Positions 46,611-56,950 of a DNA stretch of 64,000 nt are shown here, piece by piece. The position numbers and the translations under genes are program-made. The DNA lies in contig NZ_CAJGBF010000002.1 in assembly GCF_904424705.1 (NCBI RefSeq), positions 124,001 to 188,000 on the forward strand, in the 5' to 3' direction. The first letter of the stretch is position 1. The number at the start of each line of letters is the position of its first letter. The notes beneath the pieces were generated by a model, which was not told the origin of the DNA, made no database searches, and was given only the letters and a program-made list of their open reading frames with translations. Source of the stretch: Rossellomorea arthrocnemi. Its GTDB lineage: Bacteria; Bacillota; Bacilli; Bacillales; Bacillaceae_B.

Positions 46611-48089
46611 CTAAGATTTCGCAGGCTGTTTGTATTTATTTCTCGGTTGGACGATACTTGGTCGAATTTTAGACCCCGGTACTGATTTCCTGATGAGAAT
46701 CTGCATAAATGCTTTTGGGCTGAAAGGCAGCAATGGCCAGAGATACGGTGTATTGAGAGATTTAATATTCGCTACAAAGAGAATGAATATAGTACTTCCG
46801 ATTATCAATCCAGGAATATGGAAGAAAGCTACCATCACCAGGAGAAGAAGCCTTGCCATTTTATTCGCCACACTCAATTCATAACTCGGGGTTGCAAATG
46901 TACCGATCGAAGCGACTGCTACATACAAAATAACCTCTGGTTGGAAAAGCCCTACATCGATGGCAATTTGACCAATCAAGACGGCAGCGATTAAACCCAT
47001 GGCCGTTGAGAGTGGTGTCGGAGTATGAATGGCGGCGATTCTGAACATCTCCACCCCTAAGTCCGCGATGAATAATTGAACAATGACAGGGATGTTGGTC
47101 TGTTCCTGAGGTCCAACATATTTGATGACTTCTGGTAGTAAAGAAGGATCCAATACAAACAGGTACCATAATGGAAGTAGGAAGAGAGACGCAAGCACAC
47201 CCATAAATCGTGTCCATCGCACGAAAGTCCCTACAGCAGGTGATTGTCTATACTCCTCAGCATGCTGTAGATGATGAAAGTACGTTGTAGGTGTGATGAT
47301 GACACTCGGGGATGTATCAACAAAGATCAGGACATGCCCCTCTAGCAAGTGTGTGGCGGCCACATCCGCCCTTTCTGTGTATCTGACCAGTGGGTACGGG
47401 TTGTACCCTTGTTTCACTAGAAACTCTTCGACAGTTTTATCTGCCATCGTTAATCCATCGATTTTTATATTTTTCAATTCTTTCTTAATGACTTCAATTA
47501 GGCTTGGATTTGCAACATCATCGATATACGCAATGGAAATGTCGGTCTTAGAACGCTCACCTATGCGGAAGATTTCAAACCGCAGTCTGGGGTCTCGTAT
47601 TCTACGTCTCGTTAAAGCGGTATTCACAATGATATTCTCAACATAGCCATCACGGGAACCCCTGACTACCTTTTCCGTATCGGGTTCTGACGGCTGCCTT
47701 CCAGGATAACTACGAACATCCACGATCAATGCTTCTTCATAGCCTTCTACAAATACGGCGATTAATCCGGATAGAACTTCATCCACGGCTTCTTCAATTG
47801 TTTTGACCGGTTCGACGGATTGATGGACAAGGCGATTATGTACAATGTCATATAACCGGCTCGTCGCACGCTCATGGTCGTTGATTTCCACAAGTTCTTC
47901 TACAATCTCAATGATATATGAAGCATCGGTCAGTCCATTTATATAGTAGAAATGAACCCCTTTTTTCAATATCATCAGTTTTCGCACACCTATATCAAAA
48001 CTCGTGTTCAGTCCAACGTGATCTTTCATGTAATCTTCAATGACTTTTAAATCTTTAGGAATCGGTGTTTCTTTCTTCTTTTGATGCAT
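46611..48089 (-). CDS. spoVAF: Stage V sporulation protein SpoVAF (GerA-like)
   Basis: Homologue of germinant-receptor A subunits, in the forespore inner membrane; in B. subtilis SpoVAF with a partner protein forms an ion-conducting complex that amplifies germination. 492 residues: soluble N-terminal domain (about 1-285) and four or five helices in the C-terminal half, including [22 protein letters not shown] at 48089 is 8 nt after AAAGGAG. It overlaps spoVAEA by 35 nt. Last spoVA gene before lysA. Confidence 0.93.
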   Translation of the reverse strand: MHQKKKETPIPKDLKVIEDYMKDHVGLNTSFDIGVRKLMILKKGVHFYYINGLTDASYIIEIVEELVEINDHERATSRLYDIVHNRLVHQSVEPVKTIEEAVDEVLSGLIAVFVEGYEEALIVDVRSYPGRQPSEPDTEKVVRGSRDGYVENIIVNTALTRRRIRDPRLRFEIFRIGERSKTDISIAYIDDVANPSLIEVIKKELKNIKIDGLTMADKTVEEFLVKQGYNPYPLVRYTERADVAATHLLEGHVLIFVDTSPSVIITPTTYFHHLQHAEEYRQSPAVGTFVRWTRFMGVLASLFLLPLWYLFVLDPSLLPEVIKYVGPQEQTNIPVIVQLFIADLGVEMFRIAAIHTPTPLSTAMGLIAAVLIGQIAIDVGLFQPEVILYVAVASIGTFATPSYELSVANKMARLLLLVMVAFFHIPGLIIGSTIFILFVANIKSLNTPYLWPLLPFSPKAFMQILIRKSVPGSKIRPSIVQPRNKYKQPAKS

Positions 48090-48651
48090 GATACCCACTC
48101 CTTTCTAAGATGATTTCCACTGCTTTTTTCGTGATGGGGGCACCTTGTGAATAGTGATCCCTTTTAGCCATTTTTCCAATATCACCAATTCCGACAATCA
48201 CCGGAACATCCAGTTCATCCAGACAATAAACGGTATCTCCCGTCAATCTGCCAACATCCATTTCAGGTACACCGAATTTATCCACCCCATATGGAGTCAA
48301 CTCCCCAAACTTATCAATGCACACATCCACCCTGGTCCATTCCGCCTGTCGTGTTTTGCTTGCTACGGCGATGACTCCAAGGACCTCAACATCTGAGTGA
48401 TTCGCAACATATTTTAAGGCACGTTCCCCGGCACCCTCCCCAATAAATCCACTATCATCAAACATCACAAAGACAGGGTCGTTTTTGGCTCTTTTGATCA
48501 GTTTTACGATTTCTGGTCCTGACAGTATAGAGGGGTTACCCTTAGAACTTGAGATGCAACGCCCCCCATATTCTGTGGCAACACACTCGATGGCACGTTT
48601 TGCGTATTCATCTCCATCTGTAATCAGGATCACTTTCCTTATGTTATCCAT
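48055..48651 (-). CDS. spoVAEA: Stage V sporulation protein SpoVAEA
   Basis: A 198-residue soluble protein (B. subtilis SpoVAEa: 203) beginning [21 protein letters not shown], with conserved [26 protein letters not shown] and [12 protein letters not shown] segments. It is reported to associate with SpoVAF and influence germination rate. No membrane helix. ATG follows GCAGGGG. Unusually, the gene before it is spoVAB, not spoVAEB. Confidence 0.92.
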   Translation of the reverse strand: MDNIRKVILITDGDEYAKRAIECVATEYGGRCISSSKGNPSILSGPEIVKLIKRAKNDPVFVMFDDSGFIGEGAGERALKYVANHSDVEVLGVIAVASKTRQAEWTRVDVCIDKFGELTPYGVDKFGVPEMDVGRLTGDTVYCLDELDVPVIVGIGDIGKMAKRDHYSQGAPITKKAVEIILERSGYHASKEERNTDS

Positions 48652-48673
48652 ATGAACCCCTGCCCCTTGCTAA

Positions 48674-49096
48674 TTATTGATGAACCAAGTAAAGCCAATG
48701 AAATAGTGAACCGAATATCTTCCCAAATACGATCGCCATGATTAGAATGACAATCTTGCCATCAATTCCGATTCGTTTGGCCAATATGGGAAACACATTC
48801 AATACTTCAGTTAACGCAGCAGCCAACAGCCCAATGAATACCCCGCTCATGAGCCCGATGGGGATAAGGACCAGTGGAGAAAAATGGAGAGTGTAATTAT
48901 TCAGGCTAATAAACCCTCCGGCCAGGGCCCCGGTAATGACAGCCATTTCATAGTAGTGAATCATTTTCATTGTTTTAGTCAATTGAGTTAATCGGGGAAT
49001 AATCCCCAAGACCGTTAAAAAAGCGACGAATCCCGAGCCTACTGCCAGTCCACCAGCAAATCCAATAAACACGGTGATCAATACATTAATGGTCAT
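48674..49096 (-). CDS. spoVAB: Stage V sporulation protein SpoVAB
   Basis: A 140-residue membrane protein with four helices (about residues 2-25, 45-65, 70-92 and 110-135) and the conserved GFAGGLAVGSGFVAFLTVLG start. ATG at 49096 gives the B. subtilis length (141); an upstream ATG at 49126 lies well inside spoVAA. Overlaps spoVAA by 11 nt. Part of the operon for uptake of dipicolinic acid into the forespore; its individual role is unknown. Confidence 0.92.
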   Translation of the reverse strand: MTINVLITVFIGFAGGLAVGSGFVAFLTVLGIIPRLTQLTKTMKMIHYYEMAVITGALAGGFISLNNYTLHFSPLVLIPIGLMSGVFIGLLAAALTEVLNVFPILAKRIGIDGKIVILIMAIVFGKIFGSLFHWLYLVHQ

Positions 49097-49706
49097 CCAG
49101 TTTCTTCTGACTTTCCTTATTTTCATGCATAATTACATATTGATCTAAATCCTGCTGGTAGTTAAACATTTCAACCTCGAGTGGACTCGGCTCTTCATTA
49201 AGTCGTTTACGAAACACATGATTAAAAAACAATATCATTCCAAGACCTAAACCAAACGAGTAGGGAACCTGGAACAATAATGGATGAGGATCGACTCCTC
49301 CAGTTACAAAATGATACAGCCTTTGATGAACTTCTCTCATACTTACATCTTCATGAAAATTCATAATTGCCAGGGCTGCACCGATGAATAATAGTAACCA
49401 AACGCCAATGAACAAAGGAAGAGAGACTTTCTTTTTCTCATAGATCACTTCAATAATGCTTTGTGTTGGTCCGATCGTTTGAATATCCAAGTCGGAATGT
49501 TGTTTGCATATTTCCTTTATGACCTTCATTACATCAACCACTATGATATTCTTATCAGAAGGCGTCACTTGATGGATCGGGATTCCCCTTAGATCTTCAA
49601 CAATATTTTCAGGTGCTATGATTTGAGCCAGCTGAGAAAGCCTGACCACGCTCTCTTCCCTTACCTGCACTCGATGACGTAAGCGTATATACAAAATACC
49701 TTCCAT
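49086..49706 (-). CDS. spoVAA: Stage V sporulation protein SpoVAA
   Basis: First gene of the spoVA operon, 206 residues. The N-terminal soluble part (MEGILYIRLRHRVQVREES...) is followed by two membrane helices (about 100-120 and 140-165). ATG at 49706 lies 9 nt after AGGAA. A sigma-G promoter is visible upstream. Matches B. subtilis SpoVAA in length (206). Confidence 0.92.
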   Translation of the reverse strand: MEGILYIRLRHRVQVREESVVRLSQLAQIIAPENIVEDLRGIPIHQVTPSDKNIIVVDVMKVIKEICKQHSDLDIQTIGPTQSIIEVIYEKKKVSLPLFIGVWLLLFIGAALAIMNFHEDVSMREVHQRLYHFVTGGVDPHPLLFQVPYSFGLGLGMILFFNHVFRKRLNEEPSPLEVEMFNYQQDLDQYVIMHENKESQKKLDDH

Positions 49707-49747
49707 GCAGTTCACTTCCTGAAAACATGATTTTCTCTTCGTACCAA

Positions 49748-49776
49748 TAGTATGGATTAACGGAATTTATTTATGT
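49748..49776 (-). promoter_or_regulatory. Sigma-G promoter of the spoVA operon
   Basis: ACATA (49776-49772), 17-nt spacer, CATACTA (49754-49748) on the minus strand; the -10 box is a full match to the sigma-G consensus. It is 42 nt before spoVAA. Confidence 0.75.
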
Positions 49777-49884
49777 AATAACCGCGTCGACGAACAGAGG
49801 AAACAGCAGAGTACATAAAATGGTAGGAAGAGATTAGAAGGACTGAGATGAAAATATATGGAGAATATTTCAAAAAACGTTCAC

Positions 49885-49938
49885 AAAAAAATAACCTTGT
49901 TGGTTCAAAGAAAATTGAACCAACAAGGTTATTTTACC
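49885..49938 (-). terminator. Terminator after sigF
   Basis: Perfect 21-bp stem (49888-49908 with 49915-49935), 6-nt loop, T tract on the minus strand. Separates spoIIA from spoVA. Confidence 0.95.
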
Positions 49939-50702
49939 TATGACTCTGTGTGCATATGATCTTTCATCGTTTGTAAGATCTTTTTCTCCAGCCTCGATAC
50001 CTGTACCTGCGATATCCCCAGCCGGTCCGCTACTTCTGATTGGGTCTGATCTTTGTAATACCTTAGATAGACAATCAATCGTTCCCGATCATCCAATTCA
50101 CGTATGGCTTCCTTCAGTGCAATCTTGTCAAACCACTTGTTATCCGTATTATCGGCAATCTGATCCAAAAGGGTGATGGGGTCTCCATCGTTTTCATACA
50201 CTGTTTCATGTATCGACGAGGGGGCACGACTCGCTTCCTGGGCCATGACCACCTCTTCAACAGAATATTCGAGATGTTCTGCAAGCTCACTGACTGTGGG
50301 CACCCTACCGAACTTCTTGGAGAGTTCATCCTTCGCTTTGCGAATTTTATTTCCCATTTCTTTCAGGGATCGACTCACCTTCACTGTTCCATCATCCCGG
50401 ATGAATCGCTGGATCTCTCCGATAATCATCGGAACAGCATAAGTCGAAAACTTGACATCGTAGCTTAAATCAAACTTATCCACTGATTTCAGCAACCCGA
50501 TACTGCCTATTTGAAAGAGATCATCCGGTTCATAACCCCGATTAAGAAAGCGTTGGACAACAGACCATACCAGGCGCATATTCTTTTGGACGATCAGGTC
50601 CCTGGCGCTTTGGTCACCATCCTGGCTTTGTTTAATCAGCTCTTTCACCTCGTGATCTTTCAAAAAGGTCTGTTCCTTTTCATTCTTCACTTCGACATCC
50701 AT
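49938..50702 (-). CDS. sigF: Forespore sigma factor SigF
   Basis: First compartment-specific sigma factor, active in the forespore after asymmetric division. 254 residues; region 2 (NMRLVWSVVQRFLNRGYE, DLFQIGSIGLLKSVDKFDL), region 3 (TVKVSRSLKEMGNKIRK) and region 4 (YYKDQTQSEVADRLGISQVQ) all present. ATG at 50702 is 8 nt after AAGGAG. Third gene of spoIIA; held inactive by SpoIIAB. Confidence 0.97.
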   Translation of the reverse strand: MDVEVKNEKEQTFLKDHEVKELIKQSQDGDQSARDLIVQKNMRLVWSVVQRFLNRGYEPDDLFQIGSIGLLKSVDKFDLSYDVKFSTYAVPMIIGEIQRFIRDDGTVKVSRSLKEMGNKIRKAKDELSKKFGRVPTVSELAEHLEYSVEEVVMAQEASRAPSSIHETVYENDGDPITLLDQIADNTDNKWFDKIALKEAIRELDDRERLIVYLRYYKDQTQSEVADRLGISQVQVSRLEKKILQTMKDHMHTES

Positions 50703-50714
50703 GGGCACGACTCC

Positions 50715-51158
50715 TTAATTGCATAGCGCTTTACTATTGGTCAAGTGCTTCTTCAATCTAACCGTGGTCCCTGTACCTGGGTGTGATGAGACTTCTATTT
50801 CATCCATGAAATTCTCCATAATCGTAAACCCCATACCCGAACGCTCCAGCTCAGGTTTGGAAGTGAAGAGTGGTTGACGTGCTTCTTCTACATCGCCAAT
50901 CCCGATCCCTTCATCACGAATGGTCATATCAATAAATCCATCCTCTTCCATGATCACTGAAATATAAACCGTCCCATTTGGTCTGTTATCATATCCGTGA
51001 ATGATCGCATTCGTCACAGCTTCTGAGACGACGGTCTTGATTTCTGTCAGTTCATCCATGGTCGGATCCAGCTGGGCAATAAATGACGCCACAGTCACTC
51101 GGGCAAAGGACTCATTTTGGCTTAAAGAACTGAATTGAATATTCATTTCATTTCTCAT
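50715..51158 (-). CDS. spoIIAB: Anti-sigma-F factor / kinase SpoIIAB
   Basis: GHKL-type serine kinase that binds sigma F or phosphorylates SpoIIAA. 147 residues: [20 protein letters not shown], the N-box [12 protein letters not shown]1 box RDEGIGI and G2 box [11 protein letters not shown]-terminal LTNSKALCN as in B. subtilis. ATG 51158 overlaps the vicinity of the spoIIAA stop (1-nt gap); the longer frame lies inside spoIIAA. Confidence 0.97.
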   Translation of the reverse strand: MRNEMNIQFSSLSQNESFARVTVASFIAQLDPTMDELTEIKTVVSEAVTNAIIHGYDNRPNGTVYISVIMEEDGFIDMTIRDEGIGIGDVEEARQPLFTSKPELERSGMGFTIMENFMDEIEVSSHPGTGTTVRLKKHLTNSKALCN

Positions 51159-51159
51159 G

Positions 51160-51510
51160 TTAGGCGACCCCCAATCTTTGTAATGCATTTTCTTCAGACG
51201 GTTCAAGACGGATAATCTTAAACAACCCTGACATTTCAAATAATCGGTTTACAGAAGGGGAAATCGCACAAACCACCATTTCTCCATGCTTTTGCTTAAT
51301 CTGCTTGTATCTACCCAAAATGACACCTAACCCTGAACTATCCATAAAGCTTAATTCCTCTAAATTCAAGATGATATGCTTCACATTCTCACTTTCAATC
51401 AAGTTCGAAGCTTTTTCTCTGAGATCATCCGCAGTGTGATGATCTAACTCACCACTTAAACGGACACACAATACATCTTTTTTGACTTCTAAGTTAATAG
51501 CAAGACTCAC
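51160..51510 (-). CDS. spoIIAA: Anti-anti-sigma factor SpoIIAA
   Basis: STAS-domain protein, 116 residues. The phosphorylated serine is S58 in [14 protein letters not shown]. Dephosphorylated by SpoIIE at the septum, it displaces sigma F from SpoIIAB. First gene of spoIIA behind a sigma-H promoter. Confidence 0.97.
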   Translation of the reverse strand: MSLAINLEVKKDVLCVRLSGELDHHTADDLREKASNLIESENVKHIILNLEELSFMDSSGLGVILGRYKQIKQKHGEMVVCAISPSVNRLFEMSGLFKIIRLEPSEENALQRLGVA

Positions 51511-51545
51511 TATCAGAAAGCCTCCTTCTCTGTCGTATAGTGAGT

Positions 51546-51574
51546 CATTTCGCTATTCTTTTAGTAAATTCCTT
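51546..51574 (-). promoter_or_regulatory. Sigma-H promoter of spoIIA
   Basis: AAGGAATTT (51574-51566), 11-nt spacer, AGCGAAATG (51554-51546) on the minus strand resemble the sigma-H consensus RNAGGAWWW-N11/12-RNNGAATWW, with two mismatches in the -10. It is 36 nt before spoIIAA, where B. subtilis has its Spo0A-activated sigma-H promoter. Confidence 0.65.
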
Positions 51575-51628
51575 CTCTATGACAAAACTAGAAGGAATTC
51601 GTCATAATTAGAGTTTATTTTCGGGAGA

Positions 51629-52798
51629 TCATTGCTTACCTACTTTCGTGAAAAGTCCAAAGGATTTTTTGTATAATTCCCACCAGGTTGCATCATTTAC
51701 ATCTTTCTTGGCAACGAGGGTGCTTTCCACTATTTTTTTGCCTTTGTTCATCACCACGAGTGTCCCTACTTTGTCTCCTTTTTTAATAGGAGCTTTCAGG
51801 TCTTTCGATAGGGTGATTTTTTGTTCTATCCCATCTAATTTTTCACCTTTCTGTGTAAGCAGGGAAATCGGCTCATCTGTTACGGCATCGACCTTATTTT
51901 CTTTCCCTTTTGAGATCTTCACCTTGGCCAGAGAATCACCTTTTTTGAAGAGAGGCTTGGTTGAATACTGATTGAAGGCATAATCAAGCATTTTACTGAC
52001 CTCGTTGTTCCGTTCCTTTGGTGTCGGTGCACCGAACACGACTGCTACTACCCTCATATTGTCTCTCTTTGCCGTCGCCGTCAGGCAATATTTCGCTTCA
52101 TTTGTGAATCCCGTTTTCAATCCGTCTACACCGTCATAGAAGCGGACTAATTTATTCGTATTTACAAGCCAGAATTTATTATCCGATCCTTCACGTAAAT
52201 AGGATTCATAGCTGCCCGTGAATTTTGTGATCCCTTCATATTTAAGAAGTTCCTTCGCCATCATGGACATATCATGTGCCGAACTGTAATGGTCTTTGGA
52301 TGGTAAGCCTGTCGGGTTTTTGAAATGCGTTTCTTTCAACCCTAACTCTTTTGCCTTTTTATTCATTTTCTCAACAAAGGCTTCTTCACTTCCTGCTATA
52401 TGCTCCGCCATCGCTACAGAGGCATCATTGGCAGATCCAATGGCAATCCCCTTCAGCATTTCTTCTACAGTCATGCTTTCGCCCGGCTCCAGAAAGATCT
52501 GTGACCCTCCCATGGATGCAGCATATTCACTTGCACGTACTTTGTCATCCCACTTTATTTGGCCATTTTCAAGGGCTTCCATAATCAGGGTCATAGTCAT
52601 GATTTTCGTCATGGACGCTGGTGCCAGCTTTTCGTGGCTGTTCTTTTCGTAGAGCACCGCTCCAGTATCACGCTCAATTAAAATGGCTGATTTCGCCACT
52701 TCGGCCAATTCTGATTTTTTCTCTTGTGCAAATCCCATCGAAGGAAAAAGAAAAGCTGTTAATATCAATGTCACTACTATATACGCAAAACGTTTCAT
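51629..52798 (-). CDS. dacF: Forespore D-alanyl-D-alanine carboxypeptidase DacF
   Basis: Works with DacB to set cortex cross-linking, but is made in the forespore. Signal peptide (about residues 1-24), SMTK (S62/K65), SAN (about 120), KTG (LKTGFTN, about 223), C-terminal beta domain and amphipathic anchor (WWELYKKSFGLF). ATG at 52798 is 7 nt after GGAGGA; 389 residues. A sigma-F promoter lies upstream; spoIIAA follows after 118 nt with no terminator, so read-through into spoIIA is possible, as in B. subtilis. Confidence 0.95.
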   Translation of the reverse strand: MKRFAYIVVTLILTAFLFPSMGFAQEKKSELAEVAKSAILIERDTGAVLYEKNSHEKLAPASMTKIMTMTLIMEALENGQIKWDDKVRASEYAASMGGSQIFLEPGESMTVEEMLKGIAIGSANDASVAMAEHIAGSEEAFVEKMNKKAKELGLKETHFKNPTGLPSKDHYSSAHDMSMMAKELLKYEGITKFTGSYESYLREGSDNKFWLVNTNKLVRFYDGVDGLKTGFTNEAKYCLTATAKRDNMRVVAVVFGAPTPKERNNEVSKMLDYAFNQYSTKPLFKKGDSLAKVKISKGKENKVDAVTDEPISLLTQKGEKLDGIEQKITLSKDLKAPIKKGDKVGTLVVMNKGKKIVESTLVAKKDVNDATWWELYKKSFGLFTKVGKQ

Positions 52799-52847
52799 CC
52801 AACTGTCCTCCAATCAAAATCTCGTTATTATTCAATACTCATAGACC

Positions 52848-52876
52848 CATTTTTTCCAACCTCATCATTTTTATAC
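52848..52876 (-). promoter_or_regulatory. Sigma-F promoter of dacF
   Basis: GTATA (52876-52872), 14-nt spacer and GGAAAAAATG (52857-52848) on the minus strand fit the sigma-F consensus (GYWTA, GGNNANAWTR), 50 nt before dacF. Confidence 0.75.
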
Positions 52877-53330
52877 AAACATTGGTAAAAAAATAAGGGT
52901 GTGCTGGGTTGCTAGTGCTGACGATATTTGAAGATGGTTAAGGGGGAGGCTTTAAAAAGGGAAAAGATGTGATTTTCATCAAGATTACATTATTTCTAAA
53001 TGTAATCTAGTTGAAGAAGTAAGGTTGAGGAAGAGTAGTGAGTGGAAAAGACGCATAGTAAATTTGACATCTCGGCACGTCTATTTTTAATGGCGCATGA
53101 AAAACCTGTATCTCGCACGATCATCTTAAATCCGGTATGATTCCTAAACGAGTAGGGTAGGGCTTAACTATAATCTCTGCCGCCATATCTGACTCTAATA
53201 TCAAGTCAAACTTTATCAAATTTGAGAGCAATATTGAAGGTTCTTTGCGTCTGGTTTGAAGGAAATGCATCGCTGTGAATGTTTTTCGGTGTCTTTTCCA
53301 TAAAGTGAAATTTTCATTGCCCGATTAACG
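52877..53330. other. Gene-free stretch between pdp and dacF
   Basis: About 450 bases without a supported reading frame, the longest such gap in the window. It holds a 10-bp perfect inverted repeat AGATTACATT/AATGTAATCT (52982-52991 with 52999-53008) with no T tract, and an AT-rich middle. No RNA family recognised. Confidence 0.5.
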
Positions 53331-53331
53331 C

Positions 53332-53374
53332 AAAAAAACCCCTGCCAAAGGAAAATACTCCACTTTGGCAAAGG
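53332..53374 (-). terminator. Terminator after pdp
   Basis: CCCCTGCCAAAG (53339-53350) pairs with CTTTGGCAAAGG (53363-53374) using two G-U pairs, then seven T on the minus strand. Confidence 0.9.
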
Positions 53375-53392
53375 CCTCGATTACCATTAAAT

Positions 53393-54697
53393 TCAACCCG
53401 TGATTTCAGTATGAATCAGCGTTGGTGCAGTTACATGTTCTGATGTCACTTTAATACTTTCATATAACTTCTCTTTCACATTGTCAATGTTTTCTGCATT
53501 ACTGTAGATGGTGGCAAGGGAATCTCCCGCTTTCACCTCATCGCCAATTTTTTTGCGAAGCTCAAGACCAACAGCTAAGTCGATCACAGAATCTTTCGTG
53601 GCACGGCCTGCACCCAGCCACATAGCAGCTGTCCCTACTGCATCGGCAACAATTTCAGACACATAGCCATCTTGTTTTGATTCAAGCTCGAACTTATACG
53701 TTGCTTGAGGCAGCTTGGATGGTTCATCAACCACTGAAGGATCTCCACCTTGTGACTCAAGGAATACCTTGAAATTCTCAAGAGCAGATCCGTCTTCAAT
53801 GGCTTTTTGCAATAACGATCTCGCTTCTTCCAAAGTCGTTGCTTTTTCCGCAAGGAATACCATGTGGCTTCCAAGAGTCAGGCAAAGTTCGGTTAAATCT
53901 TCCGGACCTTCCCCTTTTAATGTATCGATCGCTTCCTTCACTTCAAGGGCGTTTCCAATTGCGTATCCAAGTGGCTGGCTCATATCCGAAATGACTGCCA
54001 TCGTTTTTCTTCCGACGTTATTTCCGATGTTCACCATGGCTTTTGCAAGGTCTTTTGAATCGTCCAGGGTTTTCATGAAGGCACCGGCACCGGTTTTCAC
54101 GTCAAGGACGATGGCATCTGCCCCTGCTGCGATTTTTTTACTCATGATCGAGCTTGCAATCAACGGAATACTGTTGACCGTTGCCGTCACGTCACGCAGG
54201 GAGTACAGCTTCTTATCAGCAGGCGTCAAGTTACCGCTTTGGCCGATTACAGCCAGCTTATTCTTGTTCACCAAGCGGATAAACTCATCGTTTTCAATTT
54301 CTACATGGAAGCCTTCTACAGACTCCAGCTTATCAATGGTTCCTCCTGTGTGCCCAAGACCTCTTCCACTCATTTTCGCTACAGGGACACCGACTGATGC
54401 CACAAGTGGTCCAAGAACCAGTGTCGTTGTATCCCCAACTCCTCCTGTGGAGTGCTTATCGACTTTGATCCCTTCAATGGCAGACAAATCAATTTGATCC
54501 CCTGATTCGACCATTGCCATCGTCAGGTCCGCTCGTTCTCTATCGCTCATATCTTTAAAGAAAATCGCCATTGTCAGGGCGCTCACCTGATAATCCGGGA
54601 TGCTTCCGTCTGTATATCCTTCTACGATGAATTTGATTTCTTCAGTAGATAATTCTTTTCCTTCGCGCTTCTTTTCTATTAAGTCTACCATCCTCAT
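53393..54697 (-). CDS. pdp: Pyrimidine-nucleoside phosphorylase
   Basis: Phosphorolysis of uridine, deoxyuridine and thymidine to base and (deoxy)ribose 1-phosphate. 434 residues; signature [20 protein letters not shown] and [18 protein letters not shown], phosphate-site residues and GAGAFMKT present. ATG 54697 gives [10 protein letters not shown], the B. subtilis beginning. Here it is in one run with punA and deoB rather than with dra-nupC. Confidence 0.95.
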   Translation of the reverse strand: MRMVDLIEKKREGKELSTEEIKFIVEGYTDGSIPDYQVSALTMAIFFKDMSDRERADLTMAMVESGDQIDLSAIEGIKVDKHSTGGVGDTTTLVLGPLVASVGVPVAKMSGRGLGHTGGTIDKLESVEGFHVEIENDEFIRLVNKNKLAVIGQSGNLTPADKKLYSLRDVTATVNSIPLIASSIMSKKIAAGADAIVLDVKTGAGAFMKTLDDSKDLAKAMVNIGNNVGRKTMAVISDMSQPLGYAIGNALEVKEAIDTLKGEGPEDLTELCLTLGSHMVFLAEKATTLEEARSLLQKAIEDGSALENFKVFLESQGGDPSVVDEPSKLPQATYKFELESKQDGYVSEIVADAVGTAAMWLGAGRATKDSVIDLAVGLELRKKIGDEVKAGDSLATIYSNAENIDNVKEKLYESIKVTSEHVTAPTLIHTEITG

Positions 54698-54756
54698 TGT
54701 CTTCACCCACTCTTTTCTATTTAATCAAAGGGTTTTTCCCTTTTCTGAATCAGCTT

Positions 54757-55572
54757 TTATAAAGATTTCACCATTTCTTTCACATATGCAAGGAAATTGG
54801 CACGTACCATTTCCGTCGTTTCCATGACTTCATCATGGGAAAGGGGTTGATCAAGAATTCCTGCAGCCATATTTGAAATACATGAAATCCCCAGTACCTT
54901 GATTCCAGCATGTCGAGCCACGATGACTTCAGGGACCGTTGACATACCGACTGCGTCACCTCCAAGAGTGCGGGCAAGGCGAACTTCAGCAGGAGTTTCA
55001 TAAGTAGGACCAGTATTACCTACATAGACACCTTCCTGCACTTCTATGGAGAGGTTGGTTGCGATTTCTTTTGCTTTTTGACGAAGCTCTTTACAATAGG
55101 CCTCTGACATATCAGGGAACCTTGGCCCTAAGCGGGAATCATTCGCTCCGATGAGTGGATTGCCTCCCATATTGTTGATATGGTCAGAAATCAGCATTAA
55201 ATCTCCTGCCTGGAAGCTTTCGTTCACGCCACCGGCTGCATTTGTCACAATCAGCACTTCCACACCTAATTCTTTCATGACACGCACAGGGAATGTTACT
55301 TTATCAAATCCATACCCTTCATAGTAATGAAAGCGCCCTTGCATCGCGACGACTTCCTGTCCGGCTAATTGTCCGAATACAAGCTGTCCGGCATGTCCTG
55401 CAACAGTGGATACAGGAAAATCAGGAATTTCCTTATAGGGAATTTTCACAGAGTTTTGGATTTCATCTGCCAGCACACCCAGTCCGGATCCAAGGATCAA
55501 TCCGACCTTAGGCTGTCCTGTATATTGATTTTTTAAATGATTAGCTGCGTTTTGGATGTTTTCGTAATTCAT
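54757..55572 (-). CDS. punA: Purine-nucleoside phosphorylase (PunA/PupG)
   Basis: Trimeric-type PNP cleaving guanosine and inosine. 271 residues, identical in length to B. subtilis PupG. LGSGLGVLAD phosphate loop, MQGRFHYYEGY, NAAGGVNESFQ and VGMSTVPEVIVARH purine-site block all present. ATG at 55572 is 7 nt after AAAGGAG. Confidence 0.95.
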   Translation of the reverse strand: MNYENIQNAANHLKNQYTGQPKVGLILGSGLGVLADEIQNSVKIPYKEIPDFPVSTVAGHAGQLVFGQLAGQEVVAMQGRFHYYEGYGFDKVTFPVRVMKELGVEVLIVTNAAGGVNESFQAGDLMLISDHINNMGGNPLIGANDSRLGPRFPDMSEAYCKELRQKAKEIATNLSIEVQEGVYVGNTGPTYETPAEVRLARTLGGDAVGMSTVPEVIVARHAGIKVLGISCISNMAAGILDQPLSHDEVMETTEMVRANFLAYVKEMVKSL

Positions 55573-55657
55573 CTTATTACTCCTTTTCAACATAAAGAGA
55601 AGGAAATGAGCCTTTGAATCAGCTTCATCCCTCTCCTGTTCGTATTTTTTCTATTTC

Positions 55658-56842
55658 TTATTTCAATTGGTTCAAGAAGCTTTCGCCGAATTTCGGCATT
55701 TTCACATTAAAGTTATCCGCAACCGTCGCCCCGATATCTGCGAATGTTTCTGAGATCGGCAGCTCCTTACCATCTTTAAAGCGTTTTGAATAAACAAGAA
55801 GGGGTACATATTCTCTCGTATGATCTGTCCCTGGTGCAGTAGGGTCATTTCCATGGTCTGCCGTAATGATAAGAAGGTCATCTTCCGTCATTTTATCGAA
55901 TACTTCCGGCAGTCGGGCATCGAACTCTTCCAACGCTTCCCCGTACCCTTGTGGATCCCGTCGATGTCCATATAATGCATCAAAGTCTACCAGGTTCAGG
56001 AAGCTGAGTCCTGTGAAAGACCGATCGAATGCTTTAATGAAACTGTCCATTCCGTCCATATTATGCTTCGTACGAATAGAGTCGGTCACACCTTCACCAT
56101 TATAAATATCTGAAATCTTCCCGATAGCAATCACGTCTAAACCGGAGTCTTTCATTTCGTTCATTACCGTACGGTCAAACGGCTTCAATGCATAGTCGTG
56201 GCGATTGGATGTTCGCTTGAACTTCCCTGGTTCACCGACGAATGGCCGGGCAATCACACGTCCGACAAGATATTCCTCTTCTTTCGTGATTTCGCGGGCA
56301 ATCTCACAGATTTTGTACTGCTCATCGATCGGGATGATGTCTTCATGAGCTGCGATTTGAAGGACCGGATCAGCAGACGTGTACACAATCAGGGCCCCGG
56401 TTTCCATATGTTCCTTACCCAATTCTTCAATAATCTCAGTTCCACTGGCAGGCTTATTTCCAATAATCGTGCGACCTGTTTCAGCTTCAAGTTTTTGGAT
56501 TAATTTTTCAGGAAAGCCATCCGGGTACGTCTTGAATGGTTTGTCAATATTAAGCCCCATGATTTCCCAATGTCCAGTCATCGTGTCTTTCCCTACAGAG
56601 GCTTCCTGCATCTTTGAGTAGTATGCAAGAGGTTTATCCGCCTTTTCGATACCCTTCACTTCTTTAATGTTGGAAAGTCCCAACTTCCCGATATTCGGCA
56701 TATTCAATCCGTTCATATGTTCAGCTATGTGACCAATTGTATCTGTTCCCTTATCATTGAATAGTTCTGCGTCCGGAGCTTCGCCGATACCGACAGAATC
56801 CATTACGATCAAGTGAACTCGTTTGTATGTATAGTTACTCAT
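55658..56842 (-). CDS. deoB: Phosphopentomutase
   Basis: Interconverts (deoxy)ribose 1- and 5-phosphate, linking nucleoside salvage to the pentose phosphate pathway. 394 residues of the alkaline-phosphatase fold: [15 protein letters not shown]-terminal metal site, KDTMTGHWE with the phosphorylated threonine, DADHG-like [19 protein letters not shown]. Known in B. subtilis as drm. First gene of deoB-punA-pdp. ATG follows AGGAGG. Confidence 0.96.
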   Translation of the reverse strand: MSNYTYKRVHLIVMDSVGIGEAPDAELFNDKGTDTIGHIAEHMNGLNMPNIGKLGLSNIKEVKGIEKADKPLAYYSKMQEASVGKDTMTGHWEIMGLNIDKPFKTYPDGFPEKLIQKLEAETGRTIIGNKPASGTEIIEELGKEHMETGALIVYTSADPVLQIAAHEDIIPIDEQYKICEIAREITKEEEYLVGRVIARPFVGEPGKFKRTSNRHDYALKPFDRTVMNEMKDSGLDVIAIGKISDIYNGEGVTDSIRTKHNMDGMDSFIKAFDRSFTGLSFLNLVDFDALYGHRRDPQGYGEALEEFDARLPEVFDKMTEDDLLIITADHGNDPTAPGTDHTREYVPLLVYSKRFKDGKELPISETFADIGATVADNFNVKMPKFGESFLNQLK

Positions 56843-56876
56843 TCAAGTAAACCTCCTATATATTGATCCTTTTTTA

Positions 56877-56890
56877 AAAAAGCGGTTACA
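56877..56890 (-). promoter_or_regulatory. Weak cre-like site before deoB
   Basis: Minus-strand TGTAACCGCTTTTT matches the cre consensus except for the final CA. It is about 35 bp before the deoB start. Confidence 0.3.
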
Positions 56891-56950
56891 TTTTCGACCT
56901 TCCATCGTATCTTACCCTTATCTGCTTTGAAGCAATCGACAGGTTTTAAC

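Noticed and set aside
53715-54497. A 260-codon frame on the plus strand within pdp
   Set aside because: Antisense to a fully conserved pdp gene, no ribosome site, low-complexity serine/proline-rich product typical of an antisense shadow.
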